Of a stretch of 64,000 nucleotides of DNA, positions 25,936 to 41,211 are shown piece after piece. A program made the translations under genes and the position numbers. Within the stretch, counting starts at the first letter, position 1. Every line of letters begins with the position of its first letter. The DNA is from Hyperoodon ampullatus. Its lineage: Eukaryota > Chordata > Mammalia > Artiodactyla > Ziphiidae. The stretch lies in NCBI GenBank assembly GCA_949752795.1, contig OX457057.1, positions 98,545,513 to 98,609,512 of the forward strand. Direction: 5' to 3'. The notes under the pieces were generated by a model. It was not told the DNA's origin and made no database searches. It saw only the letters and a list, made by a program, of their open reading frames with translations.

Positions 25936-28814
25936 GATTCTTTTTAGAGATATTTAGGAGGCAAAATGACAAAACTCAGTTATAGACTGAATGTATTTAC
26001 TACTTTTTGAATCTAATACATATTACTACATTAATAGATACAATAAAACTGCCTTTTAAGCAAGGCTTTAAAAAATAAAAATGATTTGTAAATGTTTATG
26101 CTGCACATATGAATGAAAGCAAATATTTTGGAAATTCACTAATTTTCAGAAAAAGAATTAGATGGTTTAGATCTACAGACAACAAGTAAATACAACTTAG
26201 GATAGGGAATAACTTATGAAGAAGTGAAGTGTGTGTGCGTGTGTGTGTGTGTGCGTGTGTGTAATAAATTAACCCCACTGGTTTCTCTTCCAAATTAAAT
26301 TAAAGGCTTTAATTTAAGGAACATGTTTAAATGCAAAAAAATAAGAACCTTAGGATTCTTAAAGAAAAAGAGTTTAAAATAAACTTAATGGAAAACAAGT
26401 GAAACAGCAGTGCTGATTGGCCTATAACACGTAGGCACAATGCTGATTTTCATTCTAAGGAGTTGGTGGGGATCTCCATAGAGATTCCCCAGAGCCTTTG
26501 TGCTCTCAAGGGAGGGGTGAGGGTGAGGTTGGGGGCTCATCGGTAGAGAAAAAGCTCCTCTCCATTCCCTATCACCATGCTGGGGGCTATGATCCCTGGA
26601 TCTGCAAAGTCAGAGCCCTGCATGCACAGGTTTATTCCTAACATTCTTCAGATAGGATGAAACATGATTTTTTGTTCATTTAAATGTTATCTTACTAACA
26701 ATCAGAATCCCAGGATTTACTTTTCAAGCGAGAGTTCCTATTCTGCACTATCTAGATTGCAACAATAATAAAATGGCTCCCAAGAAAATGATGAAGCCTC
26801 TTTTCCAGATCTCTTCTTTAATGCATTTGACGGTTTAATGGTGCAAAATCTGAAATGTAAGAAAAAACACATCCAGGACAAAAAAAAAAAAAGAAAAAAA
26901 GAGAGAGAAAAAACATGAAAACGTTTTTTTGTAAAATGTTTTTTCTTTACAATGTCAAAGACAAAATTAGTTCATAGCATCACTGAAAACAAAGACAAAT
27001 ATTTGAAAACTTTCTAACCTGTCTGAATAATTTAAAGAATACTATTATCATGTATACTCTGTGGCAATGGCCATTTTCTGGCAGGAGGTTGGGGGCTGAG
27101 TAACAATGGTAAGGTCTGGGTTCTGCATGGCTTCCCTTCTTCCTGTCTTCTCTGATTTGCCTTCTCTCAAAGATCATCAACCACTTTCAGCAGGTTATAA
27201 AAAACAAGTGATTTCATTTATGTATAAAATTCCTACACAAAATGTAGGAAATCAGTAGTATAAAAGCAATAGTTTTATCCTCCTTAGTTTAAAAGGCCAA
27301 ATGCAAAACAGAAAGAAAAAAACCCCACCCTAAAATGCAATCCCTCAATATCCTCTTCCCCATTCTTATGCTCCTCACCTCTATCTCACAGTGTTTCTGT
27401 AAGTCTTCAGACTCAGGGGCACATGTGCTTCTCTGCATTTCTTAGTGGGAGGGGCTATCACTTCTATTCACAGCTGAGAGGTAGAAAGAACTTGTAACTA
27501 CTGTAGAAAATGTTGAAATTTTAAATGTATTGAGAAGTCAGTAAATTACAGTTACGGTTCTCAAAGGAATAGATTATTGGTATATATTATATATATTGGA
27601 TTTATATATGATCAGCAAAGCAACTACTTGAGTATGTTATATACCAAAGAGGTAAACAATAAGTTTTATGTATATGAACCATAGCTTTAAATTTCTTCAT
27701 ACTGTGTATTTAAAATTTCAATCCCAAAATTTTATTTCAAAGTTGAGAAATAACTGATATAACACTCCTCTTATGTGTAGCCATTTGAGATTATGTCACC
27801 TTAGTTGGTGGGTATTTAAATTTGCTATAATATCAGTTAAAACAATATATAAGAAATAAAACAATAGCAATGTTATTGTTTTTATCTCTGGATTCACCAG
27901 CTACAGGGTATATACATCTTCCCCGGGTTTTGACAGATGTGTGTTGATCCAATGGCACCTCCTCCCATGAATCTCTTGTACACACAGACATATGTATACC
28001 TTTCAACATCCAAAACAAGCAATTGAGCTCAGTGAAGTCTCAGTGGTTTGAGAAAGCTAAGTAGCATGTGTAAACTTAGACTCATGAGCATTCTGCTCTA
28101 AGCCCAATTCACTACCCATTTTCATTTTCTAAATGCCTTAGGACCTTAGGGAAGGGGCTACAACTATTATGTGGGTCACAATTATATTCTAATTTTTTTT
28201 TTAAGCACAGTTGCTCTTAAAGATTCATGGAGTGGTTAGGTTAGGCAATAATGTCACAAATTTCAATGAAATGGCAATCTCCTTCTGCTTTCCATGCTAT
28301 TGTTCTAAGTAATTTCCCCCTTCTTAATAAGGGACAGTCAAAATGTTTATACTATTTTCTGGCATGGTTCTTCAGTAACCTAAGCAAAGTATGAGAAGAT
28401 GGAAAAATAACAATCTGCATAATATCAATACTATCATCTCTTGTAGATTAAAACACATGAAAATAGGAAATTAATATTAAAACTGAAAAATATCCATTGT
28501 CCTAGCAGGTATCACTACCAAGACTAATTATACTTTCTGAGTACTATAATATTAAATCCAGATAAATCAATCGTGTAAGAAAATAATCTTTTGTTACTAG
28601 AAAAGTCAGTCTCTTCATCTGATTTAAATACCTTATTTGGTCCCTATGGTTAAAAATATCTGATGGTTAAAAAAGGGTTAATTTTTCAGTATGCTGAATG
28701 AATTATGTTTCTGGAAATACGTTCTTTACATGAATTCATTAGTTAGTAACATGGGCTGAAGTCAAACCTAAAAGCATAAGAAATTTCTCAATCTCTTTCA
28801 AGTCACTCAATAAA
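25936..28814. other. Intergenic, no gene seen
   Basis: AT-rich. Contains a (TG)n tract at about 26229-26262 and an A/GA-rich stretch at 26881-26912. Nothing else recognised. Confidence 0.5.
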
Positions 28815-29015
28815 GGGAACATGGGTTTTGGGGCCACAGTGACCTAGCTTTAAATCATGCTGGATATCTTGCTAGCTGTGAAGTCTTAGGGAAATCACTT
28901 AGCTTTAACCATCTTTTTTTTACCCTCCTAAGATGGGGTTAATACCACTTACCTTGCAGAGCTGAGAAGTGTCCTGGACATGATTGACCCTTAACAAATC
29001 GTAATTATTATTGTT
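28815..29015 (+). repeat. MIR SINE remnant
   Basis: MIR landmarks: gggttttggggccacagtga, ctagctgtgaagtcttaggg, aaatcacttagctttaacc, ctaagatggggttaatacc, ccttgcagagctgagaagtg. Confidence 0.7.
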
Positions 29016-29194
29016 ATTATAGCAAGTAAATAGGAAGACACTGATTATTGATGTATTTCATGCCATTCACAAGGCTTGATATTAATTATATAATGCCTGT
29101 AATGATCACAATCATAATGTAATCTCTTAGCAAATAATGTAATCTCTTGGCAAAATTTCTGATGCAATATACCTGCATTAACATTTACCCTATG

Positions 29195-29340
29195 AGGGTA
29201 ACACAACAACCCTATGAGGTACTATTTATTATCCTCATTTTACAAATAAGGAAACTGAAGCACAGAGAGATTAAGTAATTTGCTCAAGGTCATACAGTAT
29301 TCAAACCCTGACAATATGACTGCAGAACTTATGCTTTAAA
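29195..29340 (-). repeat. MIR SINE remnant
   Basis: Reverse-complement MIR: aacaaccctatgaggtacta, cctcattttacaaataagg, aaactgaagcacagagaga, ttaagtaatttgctcaagg, tcatacag. Confidence 0.8.
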
Positions 29341-29510
29341 TCACTTCATTAAAAGCCTGAAAATAACACGAATGTAAGATAATAGCCATTCACTCATCAA
29401 ATGTATTGAATACAAACAAGGTGCTACATTTGGTGCTGGGCACTAGAATCCAAAACTTTGTCAAGACCTGTACAGAACCTATAACCTTCAAGGAGCTTAC
29501 AATATGGCGA

Positions 29511-31231
29511 CCAGAAGGAATAATACTACCTCAAAGTTATGACTCAAAAGTCATATTTTTCTGGGTTAAAAAAAAGCCTCCTTTGTATTACTGTTATTTA
29601 AAAACCATACAATTCCAAAAATTATGGCACAACCATAATTTACTTATAGAACTAATCAGGGTTTCTACATCTTCTGAATAACTGTGAATAAAACTGTTAC
29701 TGCACTTTGTTCATCTTTATGCTAACATCTTTTAAGAACAGATATAAAAATTATTCTTATGTAATTACTAGAGTGTATCTACATATCACCACTAAAATGG
29801 GTCCTAAAAACAATTTCTGGTCATTAAGAATACCAAAAGTTTGGTCAAAAGGTGGATCAATGATAAAGGCTCAAACAAGTAGCAAAGGGAACTAGATAAA
29901 GGAGATCTATTTTGAAGACCATATATAAGAACAATGACTCTATGACCAGGTACACAGATTTCTTGCTTCTGTTTTGGGGTTTTTTTTTTTTTGTCTTTTC
30001 CTCCTCTACCCCCTCATATAGTCGTAATCATTATTTTTCACTCTCTCAAATGCACAAATAATAAAGTAAGTAGGCTTCTGACTACCTGAAAATATTTTAT
30101 GAGCTTTAAAAATAGTGTTACTCTCACTTACTCTAGGATAAAATAGTTAAACCTATCAAACCAAAAAGCAATTGTGGATAATGTATAATTTATACTTTAT
30201 ATAATGTATATTCAATAAAATGAATATTCTAAAATAAAATGTTACCCTTATTGCAATTTTAACCATCTTTGTTTTGAAGAACTGTACAATTGCACACTAC
30301 TAAATAATTATGTAAATAAAATCAGACCAATAATCTAACAGCAGGTCTGCCTTTTATCCTTTTTTCAGGGGAAACACGTTGTTCAGAAGCCAAGGAGGTT
30401 AGTAAAAGGAATGGAATCATTTTCAGCTCAGTTTGGGTGAAGGTTATTCTGAAGAGAAATGACTCTTTTCCCACATTTTTGCAATAAACAATGGAAACCA
30501 AAGAATAGTTGGCAACCTGGACATCAAACAGAAAAGGTGTTATAAATGATCTTTAAAAGGCACCTAGCATATAATGAATATAAAACTATTGATTTTGCAA
30601 GTTAGCACAAATCTAGATATGAATGGCATCCCCCTGGTTCCCTGTACAAAAAGAGAGTGTTCTCAGTAGCTCTCACAGTACTCACCTGATGCTGTCTTCT
30701 GGCCATCCCTGGCACATGGCTGAAACTTGCAAGTACTTCCCCAAGGTTTGGTTACTTCCTGTTCCTCCTTCTTATTGATTGTCTGCAATTCCCTCAGTTA
30801 AAAGCGTGCATCCTTTATATTTTTCAAGTATATTTAGTTTTTCAAGGGCTGTGATGGTGACACTGTTTTTGTGGGATCTGGATAATGTTTTTAAAGAGGA
30901 AGTCTGAAGGTCCCTTGTAGTAAGGTTTCAGGTATATTGACTGAATCTTTCACTTGCTTATGTGCAGAACACTTTGACATTTGCTTTTTAACTTCATTTG
31001 TTGGCTTCTTGGGAAAAGAAAACAGTAGAGAAGCATCTTTTAAAATGATTGCCTAATTACTGGCATTTCATTCAAATCATGGCTTACTGTGGTGTATATT
31101 TAACATTCCAATGACGATATTTTCCTTTTCAATTCAGTCAATATGGGATGACATCAGTGATTTTCTGTAGTAAAAATATGCATTTTGTGATTCATTTCAC
31201 CACTTTGGATTCTCAGACTTTACTTGTGCGG
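29511..31231. other. AT-rich intergenic DNA downstream of KCNA3
   Basis: No gene recognised. The region follows the likely end of the KCNA3 transcript on the minus strand and contains no clear repeat. Confidence 0.45.
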
Positions 31232-32301
31232 TTTATTCAAACAGTGGTTTTCCTTGTGAAATCATGTAAGTAGGAACCATCTGGAAAGGTTACTGTGGAA
31301 ACAGCAGGGGCTAGGGGGTGGGGCTAGAGAGCAAGAGATGCCATGACAACCTCTTCGGGTTTCCCGGGAAACCTGGGTTGCTATGGGAACTGCATCAGTC
31401 AGGTCCGAATTAGTAACTTCTGCTGGAAGGAGTGTCTGCCACTTTAATCTTCTTGTGATAATGCAGAAGCTTATCTCTCAGATGCATTAGGGAATTTTTT
31501 TGTTTCTCTCAGCAGCACTGAAAACATCTGTTTCTAGACTTTGATAGATGTTAGCTAGAATGCATACAGAATTTCATAGGAATCTCTTAGTCTAATACTT
31601 TCGAAATGCTTAACAAGCCCCAAAGAGTTAAACTAATTAGTCAGATCGGGACATCTTGGGCATTTCCCTTAGTTCAAAGTTGTAGAGATCCTTAAAATTC
31701 CGAGAAGGGGGGCTTCCAAATAGAAATTCCAGTTGAAAACAAATAAACTTACGGTGCGTTTACAAGTCATTGTTCTAAATAGACTTTTCATCCACCTATC
31801 CACAGTGTTGGCAATTGAACTAAATATTCAATAATGTTGATGGGTCCATCACACCGAAGCATCCTTTAAGTATGTGCCTGCTTTACTTAGTAAAGAAACA
31901 GCTGCCTTTGGATTCTGAGGTTAGACAGTTACTCTGTTCTTTAGTTTCATTTCCTTTCAGGATGTACAGTTTTTTTGTTTGGTTTTCATTTTTGTCTTTT
32001 TTTTTTTTTTTTTTTACAGAGCATGTGCTCTGTAAAATCAAGTTTAAAGTAAGTTTGTTGCTCGAAATATTAAGAGAGGGAGAGAGAAAAAAAAGGAGAG
32101 CTGAGAGAATGCAGCCCACTTGCAAAACAGACACCTGTTTCAGTATGAAGCAGTAGGGAGAGGGAGAATGAAGTGTGCTTTCCACTTCTTCATGTCCTTT
32201 CCTTGATGAATGGTCTGGAAATGTATAAAACAAGGGCATACACAGACCAAGGGGGCACGTTCCACACAATACTGGGCACAGCATGTCACTTGTTTCATAT
32301 A
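31232..32301 (-). other. KCNA3: Probable KCNA3 3' untranslated region (extent uncertain)
   Basis: Sequence directly after the KCNA3 stop codon on the minus strand. Reading downstream, an ATTAAA variant lies at 31443-31448 and the first canonical AATAAA that I found is at 31232-31237, about 1.06 kb from the stop. Either could be a poly-A signal, and longer 3' ends are also possible. The region contains an A tract (poly-T on the plus strand, about 31999-32018) and, near its far end, a 16-bp palindrome with X-box-like neighbours. Confidence 0.35.
31337..31390. promoter_or_regulatory. Candidate regulatory cluster: two X-box-like sites flanking a palindrome
   Basis: GATGCCATGACAAC (31337-31350) and GTTGCTATGGGAAC (31377-31390) each match the symmetrical RFX X-box GTTGCCATGGCAAC at 12 of 14 positions. 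Between them lies the perfect palindrome GGTTTCCCGGGAAACC (31358-31373), whose core TTCCCGGGAA also fits a STAT-type TTCNNNNGAA pattern. Function is inferred from motif resemblance only. Confidence 0.35.
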
Positions 32302-34660
<2,359 letters not shown>

Positions 34661-36189
34661 GGCAAGAGGCAAGCCGGGTGCCTGCATCCTGAGCCCACTC
34701 GAAGGTGAAAGACCGCCAGGCCTGGAGGGCTCTAGATAATTTCGCTCCTGTTTGGATGAGAAGCCCAGCGGAGTAATGGGTCTGAGGAGTTTCGCACCCG
34801 GAGTCTGAAGAAAATGGTCATTAAAGACATTCAGGGACTTCACTTCTGCAGTGGTTAGTTCACACTACCTTTCGTAGCTGAGATTTCAGCCATTAGGAAG
34901 AATCAAGGACCCAGTTTCTGGTTAGGTTTGGCGAGGGCAGCCTGGCCTTTTCAGTACAGTGAGTTTCCTATCGGTGCAAAAATTAGAGGAAAATGAAAAA
35001 GGAAATTCACATCTCAAGTCCGTGGTGGGAGGGACGGGAGCCAGACCAGTACCTAGGCCGTGCCTGATGTTCCACCGCTGGCCTTGCCGTAGGGAATTGG
35101 TCACGCTCTAGTTGTTAAACTGGGAGAACAGTCATTCCGCAACTTGTATCTCTGTTGCTTGATTTTGGCTTGGAGATAATAACTAACAATTGTCCCCTTT
35201 GAATCTAAACTATTTCTTTAAATTGTTGTGGGCACACTGAACACAATTTCTGTTTCCAGACGTTTTAGCAGCTCCAACTTAGAGTCAACCCTAGGCTTAA
35301 AAATGTGTTTTCGAGGGTATCATTCAAATCATTTACAAAAAAGGAACTGTTGTGTAGACAATTCCCTCACCCTTCATACCTTAGGTGACAATTTGACTTG
35401 AAGTAAAAGTGATTTGTGGTCATTGCTTTCCACACCACTCTCAACTGTGAGGTTCTCTAGGGCAGAGCCAGATCTTATGCAATTTATATTCCTAACAACT
35501 ACCAAAGTGCCTGATCAATAGTAGGAACTCAGTATACGTTTGTTGAATTGAATTCCCCAGCAAGTGATGCTTTGTATTTCTATCTGCTCTGGAGTGTCAA
35601 CATTTTTTTCTTCTGAGCCCAGGACCACTGAGATTCCTGGGATGAGTGGTGGGGAGAAACCGAGCTCCCACTACAGCATGTTACTCAGTTATGCCATAGG
35701 GTTTCCATCTTTGCCTTTTCTGGGTACAACAAGCACCCATGTTCTTTACCGTCTTTTATCTTCCACATCGCCTCCAGGTCAGTGCCAGGCACTGCAGGCA
35801 GTAACATATGTTGTAAGATGGTAAAAGTGGACAACCATGTAAAGTACTCTCTCACAAAACTAGAACAGTGTACTTGAGCTGGTAATTAGGGTAGCAGTAT
35901 AATCAATCATTCATATATTTAAATCTAAGTGTAAGACAGATGGCTTGCTGCAAGGATGGCTGGTAGAAAGGCAAAGACCCTATTTTTAAAGACCGAATGT
36001 TTCATGCACTTCTATGTCTGACTTAGAAAGTGATTAATTTCTCCATTTGCAGGAATTAGTACTGAAATTAATATTAATCAATGGCAAGGAAGAGCAGAAC
36101 AGAGGATGGTCCTGTGATGGATGGTCACAGCTTCTCCCTTCTGTGATCTCTCTCCTTCAGAAATGACTATTTCCATTCCTTTCATGTAT
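34661..36189. other. Intergenic region upstream of KCNA3
   Basis: No second gene seen. Apart from an L2 fragment at 35450-35550 (text such as agggcagagccagatctta, gtgcctgatcaatagtagga, gtttgttgaattgaatt) I recognise no repeat. Confidence 0.5.
35450..35550 (+). repeat. L2 LINE 3'-end fragment
   Basis: Short L2 terminus: a decayed 'gggcagggaccttgtc' block, then gtgcctgatcaatagtagg and the tgttgaattgaatt tail. Confidence 0.65.
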
Positions 36190-36365
36190 TTGTTTTGTTT
36201 GGAAGACTGCTTATGAGCTTCTTAGGATGGTCCTTACTTTATATTTGAGGCCCAGAGAAGTTTCTTTCTTTAAGCTCACACAGCGCGTTTGTGGCAGAGT
36301 TGGGCTTAAAATCTTGGATTACTTCCAAATCCAATGTTCACTCTACTGTATCACACTGTGAAACT
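36190..36365 (-). repeat. MIR fragment
   Basis: Reverse-complement MIR: tatttgaggcccagagaag, ctcacacagcgcgtttgtgg, cagagttgggcttaaaatc, then ccaatgttcactctactgta. Confidence 0.6.
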
Positions 36366-36599
36366 CTTAGGTTGATCACTGTGAGTGCTTTGTAAATACT
36401 AGATTTCTAACAGCACCCAATTTTCTTCTGATTGCTGACTAGTTCAATTCATATTTATTTTAAGTGAAAACCACTTTCTTCTGATGGCTAGTCTATTGTT
36501 TATAGGAAATGAGTTGGTGGACAAATTCCAGCCCTGTTGGACAGCAGAACCCATCACAACAAATCAATGTCAAAAATGGCACTTCAGGAGCAAGACATA

Positions 36600-36700
36600 C
36601 CATTTATTTAGTACCCCCAGTGGAGTAGCTCAAAGTGATTTGAAAATGTCTCATTAATCCTCATGACACCCCTGTGGGATAATAATAATATTATTATAAT
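36600..36700 (-). repeat. MIR fragment
   Basis: Contains catttatttagtaccccc and, after a gap, ctcattaatcctcatgacac with a following decayed 'ccctatgaggtag' block, in MIR reverse orientation. Confidence 0.5.
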
Positions 36701-37004
36701 GTTTAAGCATAGAACTGTGGCAAAGCCAACAGCTTCTCTGAGCATGTGCAGAATTTCCTTATATTTCTGTCTTTAATGTTAGAGCCTAAGTAAAACCATC
36801 AGATTTGCAAACAGCAAAGGTAAATCTTGGTGTTTGGGCTTTCTGTGTTGCTCTGGATGTAGCTTGAGTTTCTTACTGATCACAACAGTACTAGAGATAG
36901 CTTATCAGTGGTTTACTGGATGTTTAGCAACCTCTGGAATTAGCCCAGAATTGTTTGAGAGTGGGACAAGGCAGGCCTAGAGATTACCACTAATTACAAT
37001 TATA

Positions 37005-37140
37005 CATAAATGAATGGAGAAAGAACACCTACTATGTGCAAAGCATTGTTCTAGATACTGTGGGAGTATGAAGTTAGAACATAGATCTTGACCTCAATAG
37101 GCTCACATGGAGTTGGGAAGATGGGATATAAATCCAGGAA
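37005..37140 (+). repeat. Fragment of an old 'cctactatgtgc' repeat
   Basis: Contains acacctactatgtgcaaagc, attgttctagatactgtggg and caataggctcacatggagt. It matches the beginning of the GA-rich repeat family or an L2 internal piece. Confidence 0.5.
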
Positions 37141-37204
37141 AAATCTTAACAGCAGCGTTTAGTTAACAATACAAGACAATAGTACCAGAAGTGCCACAAG
37201 ATAC

Positions 37205-37665
37205 CCTGTGATTATTTGGTCTATTCTAGCCAACCTGGCTGCCTTGTTGTTTCTCAATTATGCCAAGCTGGTTCCTACCTCAGGGTCTTCGTACTTGCTC
37301 TCCCCTCTGCCTGAAACACTGTTCCTCCAGATTTTCATATGACTTTCTCCATTACTTTAGGCCTCCATTTAAAATGTCACTTCATCAGAAATGACTCCCC
37401 TGATGACAACCACTCAGTTTCAAAGAGTTCCCCTTCCTCTCGCATCTTGGTAACTTTCTAACCTCTTACCTGCTTTATTTTTTCCTTATTGCATTTATTT
37501 ACTTGAAATTTTATCTTTATTTGGTTACTTGCTTATTGACTGTCTCCTGCACTAAAACATAAACTCTCTGATGGCAGGGTTTTGACTTTTTCACTTCTGT
37601 GTCACCAAAGTCTAGAACAGTACCTGGCACAATAATAGATGCTCAATCATTATACATTGAATGGA
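37205..37665 (+). repeat. L2 LINE 3'-end remnant, long
   Basis: Clear L2 3' text in order: tcctacctcagggtcttcg, ctctgcctgaaacactgttc, ctccatttaaaatgtcactt, cctgctttattttttcctta, tggcagggttttgactttt, acagtacctggcacaataat and agatgctcaat. Confidence 0.85.
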
Positions 37666-37839
37666 GGAAAGAAAAGGGGCAGAGTGAACACACAAGACAT
37701 ATGAAGGTACAATGAGTGAACCAGTTTTGCTGGTATAGAGAGGTTATTTTGGAGAAGTATCTGTCCAGTTCTGGTTCTATTTCATAGAACCTGCTGGGCT
37801 GTGCATATATATAAGGCTTGTTTTTTAAAGTGTCACTTC

Positions 37840-38985
37840 CTCCCTGTTTCTCTACTTTCCCTTCTCCCTACCATAATGGATGGGTCTATCTTGCACTCCA
37901 GAATTACATTCTCAACTCCCTGCTTGGGTATTCTTCCTGCAGATACCCCAAACTTAATATTTATAGCACCGATCTCATTATCTCTCTTTCCAAACTTGCT
38001 TCTCTTCCTGTTTTTCTTATTTCATGTGGGAATGTGAAGTCATCCCTGAATCGTTCCTCTAACCCCACACCCAGTCAGTCGCTAAGTGCTCTCTATTCTC
38101 TCTCCAGGCCCTCCGTATTCTGTCCTCACCCCTCCATTCTCACCGCCATGATCATTTCATAACAGGCTCCCTGCTTTCAGTCTCTCTTTTATGTATTTCA
38201 TCCTCCAGGAAGCAGCCAAGTTATTTTTGTAAAACGTAGATTTGATCACATTGCTCTCTAGTGCTGCTGTGATGATTGGCCCTGACCTGTCTTTCTGGCA
38301 GCCTCTTCTGTGTTCCTTCCATACCACTTGCCGGTCCCTGGACATGCCACCCACTTACACATTGCCAAACCTTCGCTCATGCTCCAGCTCCCTGGACATC
38401 CTGTCCACCTTTTCCCCACCAGTGAATTCAGTCTTCAAGGCCCAGCTTAGAGGTCACCTCTTGTGAGACCCTGAGCCTTGTTGTCAGCCATGATTACCGC
38501 TTCAAAAAAAGCTCAAAATAAAACTGATTATAAATGAACTCATGATTCTCTTTCTCATCAGAGCTTCTATGGCATTTTGTTCAGAGCTCCATTAGAGGGC
38601 TTTACTGAACTATATTTAGTGTGTATGATATGATCTGTCTCCCTATGAGAATGTGAACTCCATAATACTGATAGTTAACATAATGAGCAGTGAATACACT
38701 GTGCTAAGCCAGGACCATGTATGCACCTTATATGCAGTAACCTTCAACAGCCCTGTGGGTGGGTAATATTAGTACTACTAGTTCACACGTGGAGCAACTG
38801 AGTGCAGACTGGTATCATCACTCCTTGCAAGAGTACACAGCCAGGAAATGATAGAACCAGGATTCAAACTGAGAAGTCCACAATCTCAAGCCCTACCCTA
38901 GACCACCTCTGTGAGGATTAGCGGGCTTGTCTCATTCATCTTCATATTTCCAGTGTCCAGTATTGTGCTGATATATGAAAAATGT
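37840..38985 (+). repeat. Second L2 LINE remnant, interrupted by a MIR
   Basis: L2 text such as ctttcagtctctcttttatg, ttgctctctagtgctgctg, ctgttccttcc-like, tcaaggcccagcttagaggt and cacctcttgtgagacc, ending near 38985. A MIR in reverse orientation at about 38650-38915 (aacagccctgtgggtgggta, gagcaactgagtgcagac, cacagccaggaaatgataga) splits its 3' end. Confidence 0.7.
38650..38915 (-). repeat. MIR inserted in L2
   Basis: Reverse-complement MIR landmarks, followed by resumption of L2 text (ggcttgtctcattcatc). The order of events is therefore L2 first, MIR later. Confidence 0.6.
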
Positions 38986-39179
38986 TTTTTGAATAGTATA
39001 ATAGAAGAAAAGCGATTATGAAGCATGAATACTTATTCATTCAAAAACTGATAGACCATAATAAAGCTATTAGTCCTGTTCCCCAAGGCAAAGGTTAAAA
39101 AAGTGCTCTTCTGAATTTGTACCATTTTTTTTAAAAGAAGAGAGATACTCTATACAAGGAGGAAGTGATTCCAGAAGTA

Positions 39180-39259
39180 ATGGGTTGGCCAAAAATTTCG
39201 TTCAGATTTTCTGTAGCATCTTAAGGAAAACCCCAAATGAACTTTTTTGGCCAACACAA
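39180..39259. mobile_element. 80-bp mariner-type MITE
   Basis: Near-palindromic element with terminal inverted repeats (TGGGTTGGCCAAAAATTTCG on the left, reverse complement TTGTGTTGGCCAAAAAAGTT on the right) around a short centre. It is flanked by TA at 39178-39179 and 39260-39261, the Tc1/mariner target duplication. At 80 bp it is non-autonomous and the size expected for a two-ended mariner deletion derivative. Similar elements are common in cetartiodactyl genomes. Confidence 0.9.
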
Positions 39260-39261
39260 TA

Positions 39262-41210
39262 AATGCAGACTCCTGGGGTTTGGGGCCCTGACTGGGGTTA
39301 GGATGGCTCTCTGATGTTGCTCTGTCCCTCAGAATGGCCCAACAGTCTGTGTTCCCACATGGCAGGGTCATTCTCAGAAAAAAAAAATTCTATCCTGAGA
39401 AGACTGAATTCTGCCAGCAAATATGCCAGCAAAAGAGTTAAAAGTATTACGTTAGGGCAAACATTTAAATAAGTCCAGTGTTTCTTCTTGAGCCTCTGTG
39501 TATAAGAGGATGCAATCAGACACTGAAACACCTGTGTGGCTTTTTCTGCTTCTGGTTAATTTATTGAAAAATCAGGCACAGCCATACCTCTAATCATAGG
39601 CAAAATGTGCGATTAATGATGAGACAAGCAGTAAACTCCCTGGTATGTACAAATTATTTGTTTGCAGATGGGAATCTTTACATTTGTAGAAGCAATTGAA
39701 TGGCTTTAGAACACTACCAAACATATTCACTTTCCTCTAGTGAGATGTACATTACAAATAACACTTTCACCATGGTTTTCCTCAAAGTGGGTTTGACCAA
39801 GAATGTTTTAAAATATCTAGAAAATTCCTTTTATTTGTTTCTTCATGGTCCTCTGTGACACACTTTATTGTGAGGCTATGAGTGAGCCACAATGAAATTC
39901 ATTTCAAGAGGTAAAAGGGATTATTTTAGTTATATGATTGAGTTGATAGTATTGTGAATTTTGAGTATACATTGACACAAGATTGTAAAGCTTTAGCAAA
40001 CATTTATAGAAATTTATTGAAATACTGTAAAGTCAAGGGTAAAGTTTGAGATTTTTTTTGTATTGACATTCTGGTGAAAACTAAAACATAGTTTATTAAT
40101 CTACAGACATAATGTCGCAGTGTTATTACTTTGTCATTACATTTTGCAATGATGTTGACAAAGCAATTCAAGAAGAGCATTACCATTTTATTGAGTTTTC
40201 ATGACAATGGTAATAATGTTAATGAAAGTGTATAAAGGCCCAGAATGATCCAATAAATACTGAATATTATAATGACAAAAGAATATGAATGCAAATCTTT
40301 GGGAACTTCATCATACCTGAGATAAAATGCAAAGGATACATCAGCTGGTTATAAAATGGATGCAAATAAAACTAAACCACAATGTGATATGTTAGTCCCT
40401 TCCCGATCCAGACTCAGCTACAAGTGTTGAAAATCTTCATGTATAGTCTTCACTCAGGACAACTCCATTCATGAGCCAATTCTAAGCAAACTTGTCAGAA
40501 TATATTGGAAATCTCATTCTTACCCTCACCCATGGTAGTGGGTCTAGAATCTATCTTGTTGCCCTAAGTCCAGTGTGCCTGAGATGGGACCCCCATTGCC
40601 TATAAAACTTCAGCCTTGTGCTGAACCCCTGCCATATTTTGCATGGCAGTAGGACCAGACCTCTACCTTAGCTTGCTACTGTCTCTCCAGTTTGCCCATT
40701 GAAACGAAGACCCTGTCCTGAAACCTCAACGGGCTTGTTGAGATCCCATTTCTCCTTTTTGCCCTTAGTAGGTCCCCCAAAGGCTTAATCCTGCCATAGA
40801 CTGGAGTTCTTATCTATGCCAGGTGGGTCTCTTGGAGCTACATAGCTACTACCACTCACCTGACTACTAGGATTGCCATTGTCTTTGCCCATCCTCTGGC
40901 CTTACATCTGCCACTGGTCTGGACCCCAGTCTGGACCTCATGGATAATGAGACTTTCCCAGCTTGCACCCAGATTTTATTCTCCCTCCTAGGATTTTATG
41001 ACTTGAGAAGTTGGCCACTCTCCTTGGGGACCTGTCCTAAAGGTGAATTTATTCTCCTAGCCTGTACTCTCACCATTCCCAGCTTCCCTCCATATCCTTA
41101 CCATCCGACTGAAGTCCTAGAATGCCTCATGACTGAATTACATGGGTTGATAAGCACAGCTAGAAATGCTAAACCAATTTAAACTGAAGTCCATTGTTTA
41201 TATAGTCATT
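39262..41210. other. Intergenic; C/T-rich block at 40.4-41.2 kb
   Basis: No gene recognised. Positions about 40390-41160 are unusually CT-rich (repeated ctggacc, ccttac, tctgcc text) compared with the AT-rich flanks. It could be an old LTR or LINE piece; I could not assign it. An 80-codon frame at 40940-41182 shows no known domain. Confidence 0.4.
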
Positions 41211-41211
41211 C

